From positions 1 to 44,331 of the forward strand of contig NZ_JYJK01000010.1 of the NCBI RefSeq assembly GCF_003263785.1: a DNA stretch of 44,331 nt, in the 5' to 3' direction. A program made the position numbers and the translations under genes. Origin of the DNA: Vibrio variabilis. Its GTDB lineage: Bacteria > Pseudomonadota > Gammaproteobacteria > Enterobacterales > Vibrionaceae. Of the stretch, positions 27,923-40,448 are shown piece by piece; positions within the stretch are counted from its first letter, which is position 1, and each line of letters begins with the position of its first letter. Below the pieces are notes generated by a model. The model did no database searches, was not told the DNA's origin, and saw only the letters and a program-made list of their open reading frames with translations.

Positions 27923-27953
27923 TGTCGAAATATCGACAAAAGTGTCGATATTT
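27923..27953 (+). promoter_or_regulatory. Candidate FhlA upstream activating sites for hydN-fdhF
   Basis: The palindrome TGTCGAAATATCGACA (27923-27938) is followed by TGTCGATATTT (27943-27953), the same motif in the other orientation. They sit about 110-140 bp upstream of the sigma-54 promoter at 28061, a normal enhancer distance. The motif recurs upstream of focA. Confidence 0.65.
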
Positions 27954-28057
27954 AATTCTTTGCATATTTGATTGCTTGTATGGAGTGCGATTGTCAATTA
28001 AAACTCTGAATTTTAGGGGAAATGATCACATTGTTGACTAAGGAGGCTTTGCTAGAG

Positions 28058-28076
28058 TCTGGCATGAAACATGCTA
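28058..28076 (+). promoter_or_regulatory. Sigma-54 promoter of hydN-fdhF
   Basis: TCTGGCATGAAACATGCTA has GG (28061-28062) and GC (28073-28074) exactly 10 bp apart. It lies 45-60 bp upstream of the hydN ATG. Confidence 0.75.
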
Positions 28077-28120
28077 ACTATTAATGGTTAGTGATTTATA
28101 TTAACACTAAAGGATATCGT

Positions 28121-28672
28121 ATGAATCGATTTATAATTGCCGAAACCAGTCGGTGTATTGGGTGTCGGACGTGCGAAGTGGCTTGTGCGGTGTCACACTG
28201 CTCGGATACAAATGCAACTACGCTCCATGATCCGGCTGAGTTTACACCTAGATTACAACTGGTAAAGACCTCTACTGTGACTGCTCCAGTAATGTGTCGT
28301 CAGTGTGAAGATGCTCCTTGCGCTAAAGTGTGTCCTAATCACGCGATCGTACAAGAAGACCATTATGTCAAAGTACTGCAGTCTCGTTGTATTGGTTGTA
28401 AAACTTGTGCCATTGCATGCCCGTATGGTGCTATGGATGTGGTAACCAAACAAGTTGAGCAGACTGAAGGCGCTTATGCTCTGTTTAATCGTGTGGTTAC
28501 AGAGAGCCGAGCCTTGAAATGTGATCTTTGTAGTCATCGTCAAGGGGGACCTGCGTGTATGGAGGTATGTCCAACCAATGCTCTGAAATTAGTGAGCCTT
28601 GAAGAGGTGGAAAGTCTGAAAAAGAAAAAACGGACGGCTGCCGTTGATGAAGCAGTGTCACTGAGTTTTTGA
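28121..28672 (+). CDS. hydN: Formate dehydrogenase-associated 4Fe-4S protein HydN
   Basis: A 183-residue electron carrier with four [4Fe-4S] cluster blocks: CIGCRTCEVAC (about residue 12), CRQCEDAPCAKVCP (about 66), CIGCKTCAIACP (about 97) and CDLCSHRQGGPACMEVCP (about 142). HydN works with FdhF in formate oxidation. It differs from HyfA in lacking the VHKAQGLQ segment. It is the first gene after its own sigma-54 promoter and 25 bp upstream of fdhF, the same pair order as E. coli hydN near hypF/fdhF functions. Confidence 0.9.
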   Translation: MNRFIIAETSRCIGCRTCEVACAVSHCSDTNATTLHDPAEFTPRLQLVKTSTVTAPVMCRQCEDAPCAKVCPNHAIVQEDHYVKVLQSRCIGCKTCAIACPYGAMDVVTKQVEQTEGAYALFNRVVTESRALKCDLCSHRQGGPACMEVCPTNALKLVSLEEVESLKKKKRTAAVDEAVSLSF

Positions 28673-28697
28673 TGTATCAAGAAGTGAGAAATAAGCT

Positions 28698-30843
28698 ATG
28701 AAAAAAACTGAAGTCGTTTGCCCCTATTGCGGCACTGGATGCAAGATGAAATTGCATGTTGAAGGCAATAAGGTAGTAGGTGCAGAACCCATGCACGGAA
28801 GAACTAATGAAGGTCAACTGTGTCTGAAAGGGTATTACGGGTGGGATTTTCTTAATGATACCAACTTACTAACCCCAAGATTAAAAAACCCAATGATACG
28901 CCGAGAGAAAGGTGCTAAATTTGAATCAGTCAGTTGGGATGAAGCAATCGAGTTTACAGCAAGTAAAACTGCTGAAAATCAAAAAAGAACACGGTCCCGA
29001 CTCTATTATCACAACAGGCTCAGCGCGCGGTCCCGGTAATGAGGCGAATTTTGTGATGCAGAAGTTCGCACGGGCAGTCATAGGGACGAACAACGTCGAT
29101 CACTGCGCTAGGGTGTGACACGCCCCATCAGTCTCCGGTCTGGAGTCAACAGTAGGTAATGGTACGATGAGCAACGCCATTCCCGAAATTCAAAACACTA
29201 ATTGCTTATTCATCATCGGATATAATGCCGCTGATTCCCACCCAGTTGTTGCAAGACAAATTATCAAAGCGCGTGAAAAAGGCGCAAAAGTCATTGTATG
29301 TGACCCAAGGAAAATTGAGTCGGCTAGAATTGCAGACCAATGGTTACCTCTCAATAACGGTACCAACATGGCAATGGTCAATTCCATCGCCTATGTCATT
29401 ATTGAAGAAAACTTGTACGACCAATCTTACGTTGAAAACTATACCGAAGGATTTGAAGAGTTTAAGAAGATAGTTTCGGCGTACTCACCAGAGAAAATGC
29501 AAGCTATAACAGGGCTTGACCCGAATGATGTTCGACTTGCAGCGAGAACCTATGCCTGTGCCAAAGATGCCATGATTCTTTGGGGTATGGGCGTTACTCA
29601 ATTTGGACAAGCTGTTGATGTTGTGCGCGGTATCGCAGGCCTTGCTTTGATGACAGGTAACTTTGGTCGTCCAAGTGTGGGGTGTGGCCCAGTCCGTGGT
29701 CAAAACAACGTCCAAGGTACCTGTGACCTCGGAATGCTCCCACATGTATACCCTGGATATCAACTCGTTTCAGATGACGCAGTTAGAGAGAAATTTGAGC
29801 GAGCCTGGAATGTTGAACTATCGCCAAATCCTGGTTATCGCCTGACACAAGTTGCCCACAAAGTGGCAGAAGGTGCATGTAAGGCGTACTACATCTTTGG
29901 TGAAGATCCAGCCCAAACGGAAGCCGATATAGCCGCCGTTCGAGATACATTGAGTAAACTCGACCTTGTCATTGTTCAAGACATCTTTATGACCAAGACA
30001 GCAGAATTGGCTGATGTTGTCTTCCCTGCAACAAGTTGGGGAGAACATGAAGGGGTTTATACCAGCGCCGATCGCGGATTCCAGCGCTTTTTCAAAGCGA
30101 TTGAACCGCCTAAGAATTGCAAACCAGATTGGGAAATTTTCTCATTGCTGGCGACGAAAATGGGCTATCCAATGCATTACAACAATACCAAAGAGATTTG
30201 GGATGAGTTGCGATCACTGGCTCCGCATTTCGCAGGCGCAAGTTACGAAAAAATTGAAGCTCAAGGCTCTGTGCAATGGCCATGTCCTACAGAAGATCAC
30301 CCTGGCACACCATACTTGTTTGAGGGCAATCAATTTTCAACACCTTCAGGCAAAGGGCAGTTTATAGGTGCGGATTGGCGTGCTCCTATCGAGCTACCTA
30401 GTGAAGAGTTTCCACTTGTTTTGTCGACAGTTAGGGAGGTCGGGCATTACTCATGTCGTTCGATGACTGGTAATTGCTCTGCGCTGACGACATTAGCTGA
30501 TGAACCTGGTTATATTCAAATTCATCCTGAGGATGCACAAAAATATAACGTCAATGAGGGTGAATTGGCATGGATTTCTTCTAAGCGAGGTAAAGTAATC
30601 TCGAGGATTTCTGTAAACGATCGTGTCAATAGAGGCGCTGTATATATGACCTATCAATGGTGGATAGGTGCTTGTAATGAGTTAACCATTGAACATCTCG
30701 ATCCTATTTCAAGTACGCCAGAGTATAAGTACTGTGCTGTAAACTTGGTAAGAATCGACGATCAGATCCAAGCGGAAAACTATGTACAACAAGAATATAC
30801 AAGCCTGAAGTCAAGATTAAAGAAACAGGTTGAACATTCTTAA
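28698..30843 (+). CDS. fdhF: Selenocysteine formate dehydrogenase H, FdhF (one frame break plus Sec TGA)
   Basis: A molybdopterin bis-MGD enzyme that oxidises formate to CO2 and feeds the hydrogenase. The N-terminal cluster is CPYCGTGCKMKL. Sec is encoded by TGA 29116-29118 in the context NNVDHCARV-U-HAPSVSGLE, where E. coli has CARV-U-HGPSVAGL. FGRPSVGCGPVRGQNNVQGT, GEDPAQTEAD and HYSCRSMTGNC match the family. A6 at 28981-28986 has one base too many; removing it restores QKEHGPDSIITTGSARG and gives 714 residues (E. coli 715). A conventional gene finder would split this gene into three. Confidence 0.95.
29116..29155 (+). promoter_or_regulatory. SECIS element of fdhF
   Basis: Starting at the TGA codon, the stem CTCC/GGAG (29133-29136 with 29142-29145) presents the apical loop GGTCT. 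GGUCU is the loop recognised by SelB in E. coli fdhF, at the same distance from UGA. Confidence 0.85.
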
Positions 30844-30860
30844 TTTAGATCACAATACTA

Positions 30861-30895
30861 CTCCGTCTATTTTTATAAAATAGACGGAGATTTTG
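30861..30895 (+). terminator. Terminator after fdhF
   Basis: The perfect 13-bp stem CTCCGTCTATTTT/AAAATAGACGGAG with loop TAT is followed by ATTTTG, 18 bp after the fdhF stop. Confidence 0.85.
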
Positions 30896-30957
30896 ATTGG
30901 GAGAGTGTGTTATTTACAAGTTCGTCAATAAAATATAATTTAAAGTACGGGGTGGCT

Positions 30958-32497
30958 ATGAGGTTGGATGATGTTTCGAATAAGTTGCTAGTTGATGTCA
31001 CCAACGCAGTAATTACTTCTACAGACAAGAAGGAATTATTAAAAATTCTTGCAATAGTTACGTCGAAGCAATTGAGCATTAACAGTATCTCTTTAGTTGA
31101 CTTAGCAGACAGAAATAATAATTTTGAAAACGCTGACGTTAACAATGTGTGACAAATCAAAGTCAGTGATAGATACTAAAATTCAAAATACAAAACTGCT
31201 TGGAAATAACCTTGAATCTGTTATGGGAAGGTTAATAAAAGCTAATGAGAAAAACGAGGCTGAAATAGAGGGAATCTAACCTTTCTTACCTAGTGATACT
31301 GGTTGTTTCTGCATTTGGCCTTTGAAGTTTCGCAATTTTCATTTGGGACATATTGTCTACGCCTGGAAAGTTCCATTTTCTGTCGATAGTGAGTGGGAGA
31401 CACTCGAGTTGCTTGAGCATGTATCTGATAGAATTGCGATATCTATGTATAGCTTTTGCCGACATTTTGTTCAACATAGTGTCGCTCCAGTCGAAGGTTT
31501 GATTCCATTAAAACGAAGCTTCTCCAAGTATAAAATCGCCGAGGGGATTGTCGCCCAAAGCGAACAAATGCACGCATTGATTGCACGAGCAAACCTTGTA
31601 GCTCAGTGTGATAGTACCGTGCTCATAACAGGAGAAACAGGAACTGGTAAAGAGTTGGTCGCGAGGGCAATCCATGATTCTAGCCAAAGGAAGGATAACA
31701 AACTGGTAAAAATGAATTGTGCCGCCATACCAGAATCTTTGTTCGAAAGTGAGCTGTTTGGTCATGAAAAGGGAGCCTTCACAGGGGCTGTTGCTAAGCG
31801 AAAGGGGCGATTTGAAGAAGCGAATCTAGGTACGCTATTTTTAGATGAGATTGGAGATTTGCCATTAATTCAGCAACCCAAACTGTTGCGAGTATTACAA
31901 GAGAATGAGTTTGAGAGGCTGGGTAAAAATCACTCTGTCGCAGTAGATGTTCGATTGGTCGTTGCAACCAATGTTGATCTAGTCTCAAGGGTGGAAAAGA
32001 AGGCATTTCGTAGCGATTTATACTATAGATTGAATATATTCCCTATTGAAGTCCCTCCGTTGCGAGAGAGAAAGGGTGACATTCCAATTCTGGTTCATTA
32101 TTTCACTCACAAGTTGTCAACAAAATTTGGGAAGAATATTGATTATATTAGCGGCCCAGCGATGGAGGCCATTATGCAATATGATTGGCCTGGCAATGTT
32201 AGGCAGTTAAGGAACTTTGTTGAGCGAGCGCTAATATTATCTACTGGCGGCGTACTAACGATTCTTGATGAGCAACTAGCTGAAATAGGGTCATTTAGTC
32301 ATAAGCCAGTTGCTGCTAATAACCAAACTAGATATCAAAAAGTGAACATTGATAGAGACCTTGTTGTCCAGGCACTAAAGGAAAGTAATGGAATAGTAGC
32401 TGGAAATAGAGGTGCTGCCGCTAAATTGGGCATAAAACGTACCACGCTATTATCACGCATGCAAAGAATGGGTATTGATAGTAAAGATTACCTATAG
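30958..32497 (+). CDS. fhlA: Sigma-54-dependent activator FhlA, shortened N-terminus (several frame breaks)
   Basis: The transcriptional activator of FHL genes. The AAA+ domain is intact from about 31560: GETGTGKE (Walker A), GAFTGA (sigma-54 contact), [10 protein letters not shown] (Walker B) and the C-terminal Fis-type HTH ([17 protein letters not shown]). Before it only one GAF-like domain is readable, beginning [19 protein letters not shown], which aligns with the second GAF of E. coli FhlA. The corrected protein is about 512 residues against 692. Frames change near 31141 (one extra), GGG 31270-31272 (one extra) and TTT 31321-31323 (one missing); the linker near 31440-31540 is also uncertain. 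The ATG 30958 follows GGGGTGG. Confidence 0.82.
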
Positions 32498-32516
32498 ATT
32501 ATTTGTGGAGAATTTT

Positions 32517-33371
32517 ATGAAAATCTCGCTGAACTTCCAAAACAGAAGTGTTGTTTCTAATAGGGTGATTACGAAATACTTAAAATCGGAAAACTATGTT
32601 TTCAATAATGATAGCCTTATTGAGGAAATACCAGTTGCTATTTCCTATAACGGTATTTCATACACCACGATGATGTGTACGCCTTGTGATCTGGAGCATT
32701 TTGCTATTGGGTTTTCAATTACCGAAGGAATTGTTGATAAAAGGGCAGATATTCGAGATATAGAGGTTGTTACCGAACATCAGGGCACTACGATTGACGT
32801 AACGATTTCTAATCAATGCACTTATAGATTAAAAGAAAGAAAACGTAGCCTAGCTGGCACAACAGGATGTGGGATATGTGGAACTGAGAGGCTGAAAGGT
32901 ATCTTGAAAGTCAAGCTCCCTGTGTCTAACGAAAGCAAGCTTAACGTATCTGGGCTTGATTTAGCTACTAAAGATCTTGAACGGAAACAGTACCTAAGTC
33001 ATCGCACAGGTGCGTGTCATGCGGCGGCGTATTTTAGTGCTGAGGGTCACATGTTGGCGATATTTGTAGATGTTGGCCGTCATATCGCACTAGATAAACT
33101 CGTTGGTTGGTATGTTCAAACGAATCCTACAGCGACTGGGTTTGTATTGGTGACAAGCAGAGCGAGCTTTGAAATGGTGCAAAAAGTGGCAGCGGTAGGC
33201 ATTGAGTCTCTTGTGGCCATTTCTGCCGCTACAGAGCTTGCGGTCGAGCTTGCAGAAAAATTGAACCTAACTTTGGTCGGGTACTGCCGAAGAGGTAACG
33301 CGACCATCTATTGCCATGCAGATCGTCTAATACTTCCTCAAAGGGAGTCACACGATGCGTGTTTCCAATGA
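32517..33371 (+). CDS. fdhD: Formate dehydrogenase sulfurtransferase FdhD
   Basis: A 284-residue protein that passes sulfur from IscS to the Mo-bis-MGD cofactor of FdhF, without which the enzyme is inactive. The sulfur-carrying CxxC is in TTGCGICGTE (about residue 118). Other conserved parts are CTPCDLEHFAIGFSITEGI, RTGACHAAAYF, DVGRHIALDKLVGW and SRASFEMVQKVA. ATG 32517 with GTGGAG upstream is chosen; the open frame begins inside the end of fhlA. Linked to fdhF as its dedicated maturation factor. Confidence 0.94.
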   Translation: MKISLNFQNRSVVSNRVITKYLKSENYVFNNDSLIEEIPVAISYNGISYTTMMCTPCDLEHFAIGFSITEGIVDKRADIRDIEVVTEHQGTTIDVTISNQCTYRLKERKRSLAGTTGCGICGTERLKGILKVKLPVSNESKLNVSGLDLATKDLERKQYLSHRTGACHAAAYFSAEGHMLAIFVDVGRHIALDKLVGWYVQTNPTATGFVLVTSRASFEMVQKVAAVGIESLVAISAATELAVELAEKLNLTLVGYCRRGNATIYCHADRLILPQRESHDACFQ

Positions 33372-33420
33372 ACCCCAAGTATGTCCTTAAAACAATATTT
33401 ACGCTGATTAGGAGAAAATT

Positions 33421-36330
<2,910 letters not shown>

Positions 36331-36340
36331 AGATAGCCAT

Positions 36341-36583
36341 ATGTGTTTAGGAATTCCCTCGGAAGTGGTTCAGATCGGATCGACCCCGAACTCGGTGATA
36401 GTCAACACTTTAGGTGTTAAGCGTGAGGTCAATACCGAATTGATAGAAGCAAATATAGAACTTGGGGAGTATTTATTGATCCATGTTGGATTTGCGATTG
36501 GCAAGATCAGCGTAGATAAGGCGAAGCAAACGCTCCAAGACTTTGACAGTATTCTCGCTATTCAAGAAGGAGAAAATAGTTGA
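36341..36583 (+). CDS. hypC: Hydrogenase maturation chaperone HypC
   Basis: An 80-residue chaperone starting MCLGIP, whose Cys2 holds the Fe(CN)2CO group with HypD and hands it to the large subunit. VIVNTLGVKREVNTELIE and LGEYLLIHVGFAIGKI match the family beta-barrel. It ends inside the hypD start region (4-bp overlap). Intact. Confidence 0.94.
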   Translation: MCLGIPSEVVQIGSTPNSVIVNTLGVKREVNTELIEANIELGEYLLIHVGFAIGKISVDKAKQTLQDFDSILAIQEGENS

Positions 36584-37718
36584 GTAATCTTAACCTACTT
36601 GTCGATGAGTTTCGCGATAGCGCCAAAATACGAGCAATGGTCGATCATTTGAATCGAATGTCAGAGTCGTTGAATGCGCCTATGTACGTGATGGAGGTTT
36701 GCGGTGGCCATACCCATGCGATTATGCGTCACGGGTTACCACAACTTTTGAGTGATAAAATTCAATTTGTTCATGGACCAGGCTGCCCGGTATGTATTAT
36801 GCCCAAAGAGCGTATTGACCATGCAATAAGCCTAGCGATGAAGCCAAATACGATATTGGTGACGTTGGGAGACATGGTTCGAGTACCAGGCTCAAAGTTA
36901 TCGTTAGCTCAGTGCAGAGCTAACGGTGGGAGGGTCGAAGCCGTTTATGATCCCTTGGACGCACTGACTATTGCTCGCCAAAATCCAGAAAAGTCAGTGG
37001 TGTATTTTGCCATTGGTTTTGAAACTACGACTCCAATGACGGCGATAGTGTTACGCCACGCCGTGGAGCAAAACATTTCTAATCTCTCTTTCCATGTCAA
37101 CCATGTGCTCGTCCCCCTGCTATGAAAGCGGTTCTTGAAGGCAACGATAGTCTAGTCAATGCTTTTATTGCGCCGTCGCATGTTAGTGCAATTACCGGCT
37201 ACGACGTTTATCAATCCATTGTCGACGAGTACCAGGTTCCGATCGTGGTCGCTGGCTTTGAACCGGTTGATATTCTACAAGCATTAGAGCAGCTATTAGC
37301 TATGCGGCAATCAGGGAAACCAGCGCTTGGCAATCAGTACAGCCGGATTGTCAGTAAATATGGAAATCAGTTAGGACAGTCATTAGTTGATACTTATTTT
37401 GAGGTTCGCGAGGACTTTAACTGGCGTGGACTTGGCAATATTGCCAATAGTGCTTTGAGCTTACGTGATGAATATCGTCATTTGAATGCAGAAATTGTCT
37501 TTGCTGGTGACTTCAGTAACAAACCGATAAAAGACAGTGCCAAATGTTGTTGTGGCGCTATCTTAAAGGGGCAGAAAAATCCTGCCGACTGTGCATTATT
37601 TGGTAAAAGTTGTAAGCCCAACAAACCAGTGGGAAGTTGCATGGTGAGTTCGGAAGGGGCTTGCAATGCTTACTATCGTTACGCTTCGATTTTGGAGAAT
37701 GTTGATGAATACAGATAG
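36580..37718 (+). CDS. hypD: Hydrogenase maturation iron-sulfur protein HypD (one frame break)
   Basis: The [4Fe-4S] scaffold on which Fe(CN)2CO is built with HypC. Motifs are VCGGHTHAIMRHG, HGPGCPVCIMP, GFETTTPMTA, FHVNHVLVPP, and the cluster ligands CCCGAILKGQKNP, CALFGKSCKP and GSCMVSSEGAC near the C-terminus. The start is TTG 36580 overlapping the hypC stop, with AAGAAGGAG upstream. C5 at 37113-37117 lacks one C; repair gives LVPPAMKAVLEG and 379 residues (E. coli 373). Confidence 0.94.
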
Positions 37719-38705
37719 AAAAATCCAGATTGCTCATGGTGGTGGGGGGTTGAAACTCAGGAGTTAATAGAAAAAATAATTAAACCATGCTTTGCGAACT
37801 GTGCTGAATTCGATGACGAGGACGCTGCAACTCTGTCAGTTTCTGGGGAGATTGCAATGAGCACGGACAGTTTTACGGTTTCTCCTATCGCATTCCCAGG
37901 AGGCAATATTGGTACTTTGGCTGTCGCAGGTACTTGCAATGATTTGAGTATGGTGGCTGCTCGTCCCAAGTATTTGTCGTGTAGTTTCATCTTAGAGGAA
38001 GGCTTGGCGTTTAACACCTTAAAAGACATTGTAAGTTCTATGGCCTCAGAACTTGAAAAAGTAGGAGCGAAAGTGGTGTGTGGTGACACCAAAGTGGTAG
38101 CTAAAGGCTCAGTAGATAAAATATTTATCAACACGACCGGGGTTGGTGGTGTTGTCCGACGAGGTGTGAGTGCAACAGCACTTAAACAAGGCGATGTGGT
38201 GATTGTTTCGCGCGATATTGGTTGTCATGGTGCTTGTATTCTCGCTTTACGCGAAGGCCTAAAGCTTGAGCACGATATAAAGTCTGACTGTGCAGTAGTT
38301 TGGCCTGCCGTCAGTCAGTTATTGAGCAGTGGAATACCTATTCACGCAATGAGAGATGCAACTCGGGGTGGCTTGGCGTCTGTGTTTCAAGAGTGGTGTA
38401 AAACGTCAGAGGTCCAAATACTGCTGCAAGAGGCTGATATTCCTGTTTCTGATCCGGTGCGAGGTGTGTGCGAGCTTTTTGGAATGGAGCCTTTCGATTT
38501 GGCCAATGAGGGGACTTTTGTGATGGCGTTGCCTGAACAATATGCTCCAATTGCAATTGAGATACTTAGAACGTTCAACGAAAACGCTGCCATCATTGGT
38601 CGAGTAGAACTAGCGAAGCCAAGATTACCGGTTTTGAGCTCTGAAACAGGAGCCAAGCGAATAATGGACTTCCCGGTAGGGGAGTTACTGCCAAGGATTT
38701 GCTAG
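37705..38705 (+). CDS. hypE: Carbamoyl dehydratase HypE (one frame break)
   Basis: ATP-dependent dehydratase that turns the thiocarbamate on its C-terminal Cys into thiocyanate for the Fe ligands. The conserved C-terminus PRIC is present, as are STDSFTV, FPGGNIGTLAVAGTCNDL, GDTKVV, MRDATRGGLASV and FANEG-like LANEGTFVMA. The ATG 37705 overlaps the hypD end by 14 bp. G6 at 37744-37749 lacks one G; repair joins AHGGGG to VETQELIEK and gives 333 residues. Without repair the gene would appear to start at 37857 and lack its N-terminus. Confidence 0.93.
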
Positions 38706-38713
38706 GGGGCAAA

Positions 38714-39055
38714 GTGCACGAATTATCATTAGCTCTAAATACTATCGATACAGTAACCAAACTCGCCACGGCAAAGCATGCTACGCGAATTACGACCATC
38801 ACATTGCGTATCGGTGAGCTTTCTTGTATCGAGGAGGGAGCGCTGAGGGTCGGGTTGGAAGTTGCAGCGCGTGACACCATTGCCAATCGAGCGAAAGTGA
38901 TCATAAAGACGATCGAATCATCAGCGACTTGTTTGGATTGTGGCTGTGAATTTAGGGCGCAGAACTATGTACAACAGTGTCCGAACTGTAACGGATTAAG
39001 CGTTGAATTGAATAGCGGAAATGAAATGGAAATTGAACATATGGAGGTCATCTAG
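38714..39055 (+). CDS. hypA: Nickel metallochaperone HypA
   Basis: A 113-residue protein that inserts nickel with HypB. GTG 38714 is chosen because it gives the required MHELSLA N-terminus, whose His2 binds Ni, and because AGGGGGC precedes it. The zinc site is CLDCGCEF with CPNCNG (about residues 73-93). It starts 8 bp after the hypE stop. In E. coli hypA opens the hyp operon; here it follows hypE. Confidence 0.93.
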   Translation: MHELSLALNTIDTVTKLATAKHATRITTITLRIGELSCIEEGALRVGLEVAARDTIANRAKVIIKTIESSATCLDCGCEFRAQNYVQQCPNCNGLSVELNSGNEMEIEHMEVI

Positions 39056-39056
39056 T

Positions 39057-39854
39057 ATGTGCGGAGTTTGTGGTTGTGATGAAAACGGTAATGGAAAACA
39101 TTCACATACAAATGAGGAACATCACCATCATTCAGAAGTCGTGTCTAAGCAACGATTGATAGAGGTTGAACGCTCAATATTATCGAATAACGATCGAGTG
39201 GCAGCGCATAACAGGGCAAATTTCAAAAAGAATCGTCAATTGGTGCTTAACTTGATGTCGAGTCCTGGTTCGGGTAAGACGACGCTTCTGACGGAGACAT
39301 TAAACTTACTCTCAGGCAAGATCCGCTGTGCTGTAATAGAAGGTGACCAACAGACAGAGAATGATGCTAATCGCATTCGGGCAACTCAGACGCCGGCGTA
39401 TCAAGTGAACACAGGCAAAGGGTGTCACCTTGATGCAGACATGATTCATCATGCGATGCATCATCTTGCGTTTGAAGGCGAGGGTATAGTATTCATTGAG
39501 AATGTAGGTAACCTCGTTTGCCCTGCTAGTTTTGACCTAGGAGAGCATAGTAAGGTCGCAATTTTGTCAGTGACCGAAGGGGATGATAAACCGCTTAAAT
39601 ACCCCTACATGTTTGCCGAAGCGGATTACATGATCATCAATAAAATTGATCTTACTCCTTACGTTAGCTTTGACATAGCGAAATGTATAGAGAATGCAAG
39701 GAGTGTAAACCCTGCGATTAAAGTGATTGAGTTATCGGCGACAACGCATGAAGGGATGAATGATTGGCTATCTGTACTAAACTCTATGTTAGCCAGTTAT
39801 TCAATAGCATCGGAAGTGCCACCCACCGCTGCGACGAATGATGTGATGGTATAA
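39057..39854 (+). CDS. hypB: Nickel-inserting GTPase HypB
   Basis: A 265-residue GTPase of the SIMIBI class. The N-terminal metal motif MCGVCGC is followed by a His-rich stretch (HSHTNEEHHHHSE) that may store Ni. G motifs: SSPGSGKTTLL (P-loop), EGDQQTENDA, ENVGNLVCPASFDLGE (Ni/Zn Cys) and NKIDLTPY. ATG 39057 lies 1 bp after the hypA stop; an upstream in-frame methionine lies within hypA. It is the last hyp gene. Confidence 0.94.
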   Translation: MCGVCGCDENGNGKHSHTNEEHHHHSEVVSKQRLIEVERSILSNNDRVAAHNRANFKKNRQLVLNLMSSPGSGKTTLLTETLNLLSGKIRCAVIEGDQQTENDANRIRATQTPAYQVNTGKGCHLDADMIHHAMHHLAFEGEGIVFIENVGNLVCPASFDLGEHSKVAILSVTEGDDKPLKYPYMFAEADYMIINKIDLTPYVSFDIAKCIENARSVNPAIKVIELSATTHEGMNDWLSVLNSMLASYSIASEVPPTAATNDVMV

Positions 39855-39930
39855 ACATTTACTGAGGACAGTTTGAGTGAATAACATGTGTATTTAATGA
39901 ACTCTAGATTGTAGTGTATGTGTTATATTT

Positions 39931-39972
39931 AACCGACTTGCATTGCGGACTTTAATATAAGTCGGTTTTCAC
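39931..39972 (+). terminator. Probable terminator of the hyp operon
   Basis: AACCGACTT (39931-39939) pairs with AAGTCGGTT (39959-39967) around a 19-nt loop and is followed by TTC. The T-tract is short, so confidence is moderate. Confidence 0.55.
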
Positions 39973-40137
39973 ATGAGTAATGTGTGAATGATGACAAATG
40001 ACAAATCGGTGTCATTTTCAGTTGTGTAATGAGCACCTTTCCAAGCGTAAGTCCCGCCAGAATATCGATAAACACTGGTACAACCCATTTCTATAGCCCA
40101 AGATGCTGCATTATGGCTTCGACAACATTTCACAAAA

Positions 40138-40448
40138 GACTTTGTTGCTGAAATCGAATGAGTTAAATCAAAATCCTACGATCAGATCAGGGACATTCAC
40201 TTGCTGAATTTGATTTCATGTCGAAGCCTTGACTTAAAACCACCAACTGGCGTGAGTACAACAACTCCCTAGTCAATCGAGGTTCACTATCGTTTCCAAA
40301 TTGCAACGCACAAGTTACTGAGAATTACGTCATGACAAAAACACTCAACAAGCTAATTGGGTTAGGTATGCCCGAAACTCAGTATGTTGTTTAAAATGCG
40401 AACTATTTAGCTAGAGTTCTGCCTTTCGCTGAGTGAGGCAACAAAGCC
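40138..40448 (+). mobile_element. IS5/IS903-family remnant
   Basis: GACTTTGTTGC at 40138-40148 and GCAACAAAGCC at 40438-40448 form a near-perfect inverted repeat of the GGCTTTGTTGC type found at IS903/IS5-group ends. Inside, from ATG 40218, the start of a transposase can be read: MSKP, a TGA stop where Arg would fit, then LKTTNWREYNNSLVNRGSL. TTNWREYN-x-x-LVNRGSL is a common N-terminus of IS5-family transposases. The element is about 311 bp, so most of the transposase is missing. It is dead or a short non-autonomous derivative. Confidence 0.65.

Noticed and set aside
27923..27953. The palindromes after hycI as a rho-independent terminator
   Set aside because: They are AT-rich, lack a proper T-run, and the same motif occurs upstream of focA where nothing needs terminating; an activator site is the better reading.
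30958..31279. fhlA as a true pseudogene
   Set aside because: The AAA+ and HTH domains are fully conserved with every catalytic motif, and the breaks are of the same single-base kind as in clearly needed genes elsewhere in the window.
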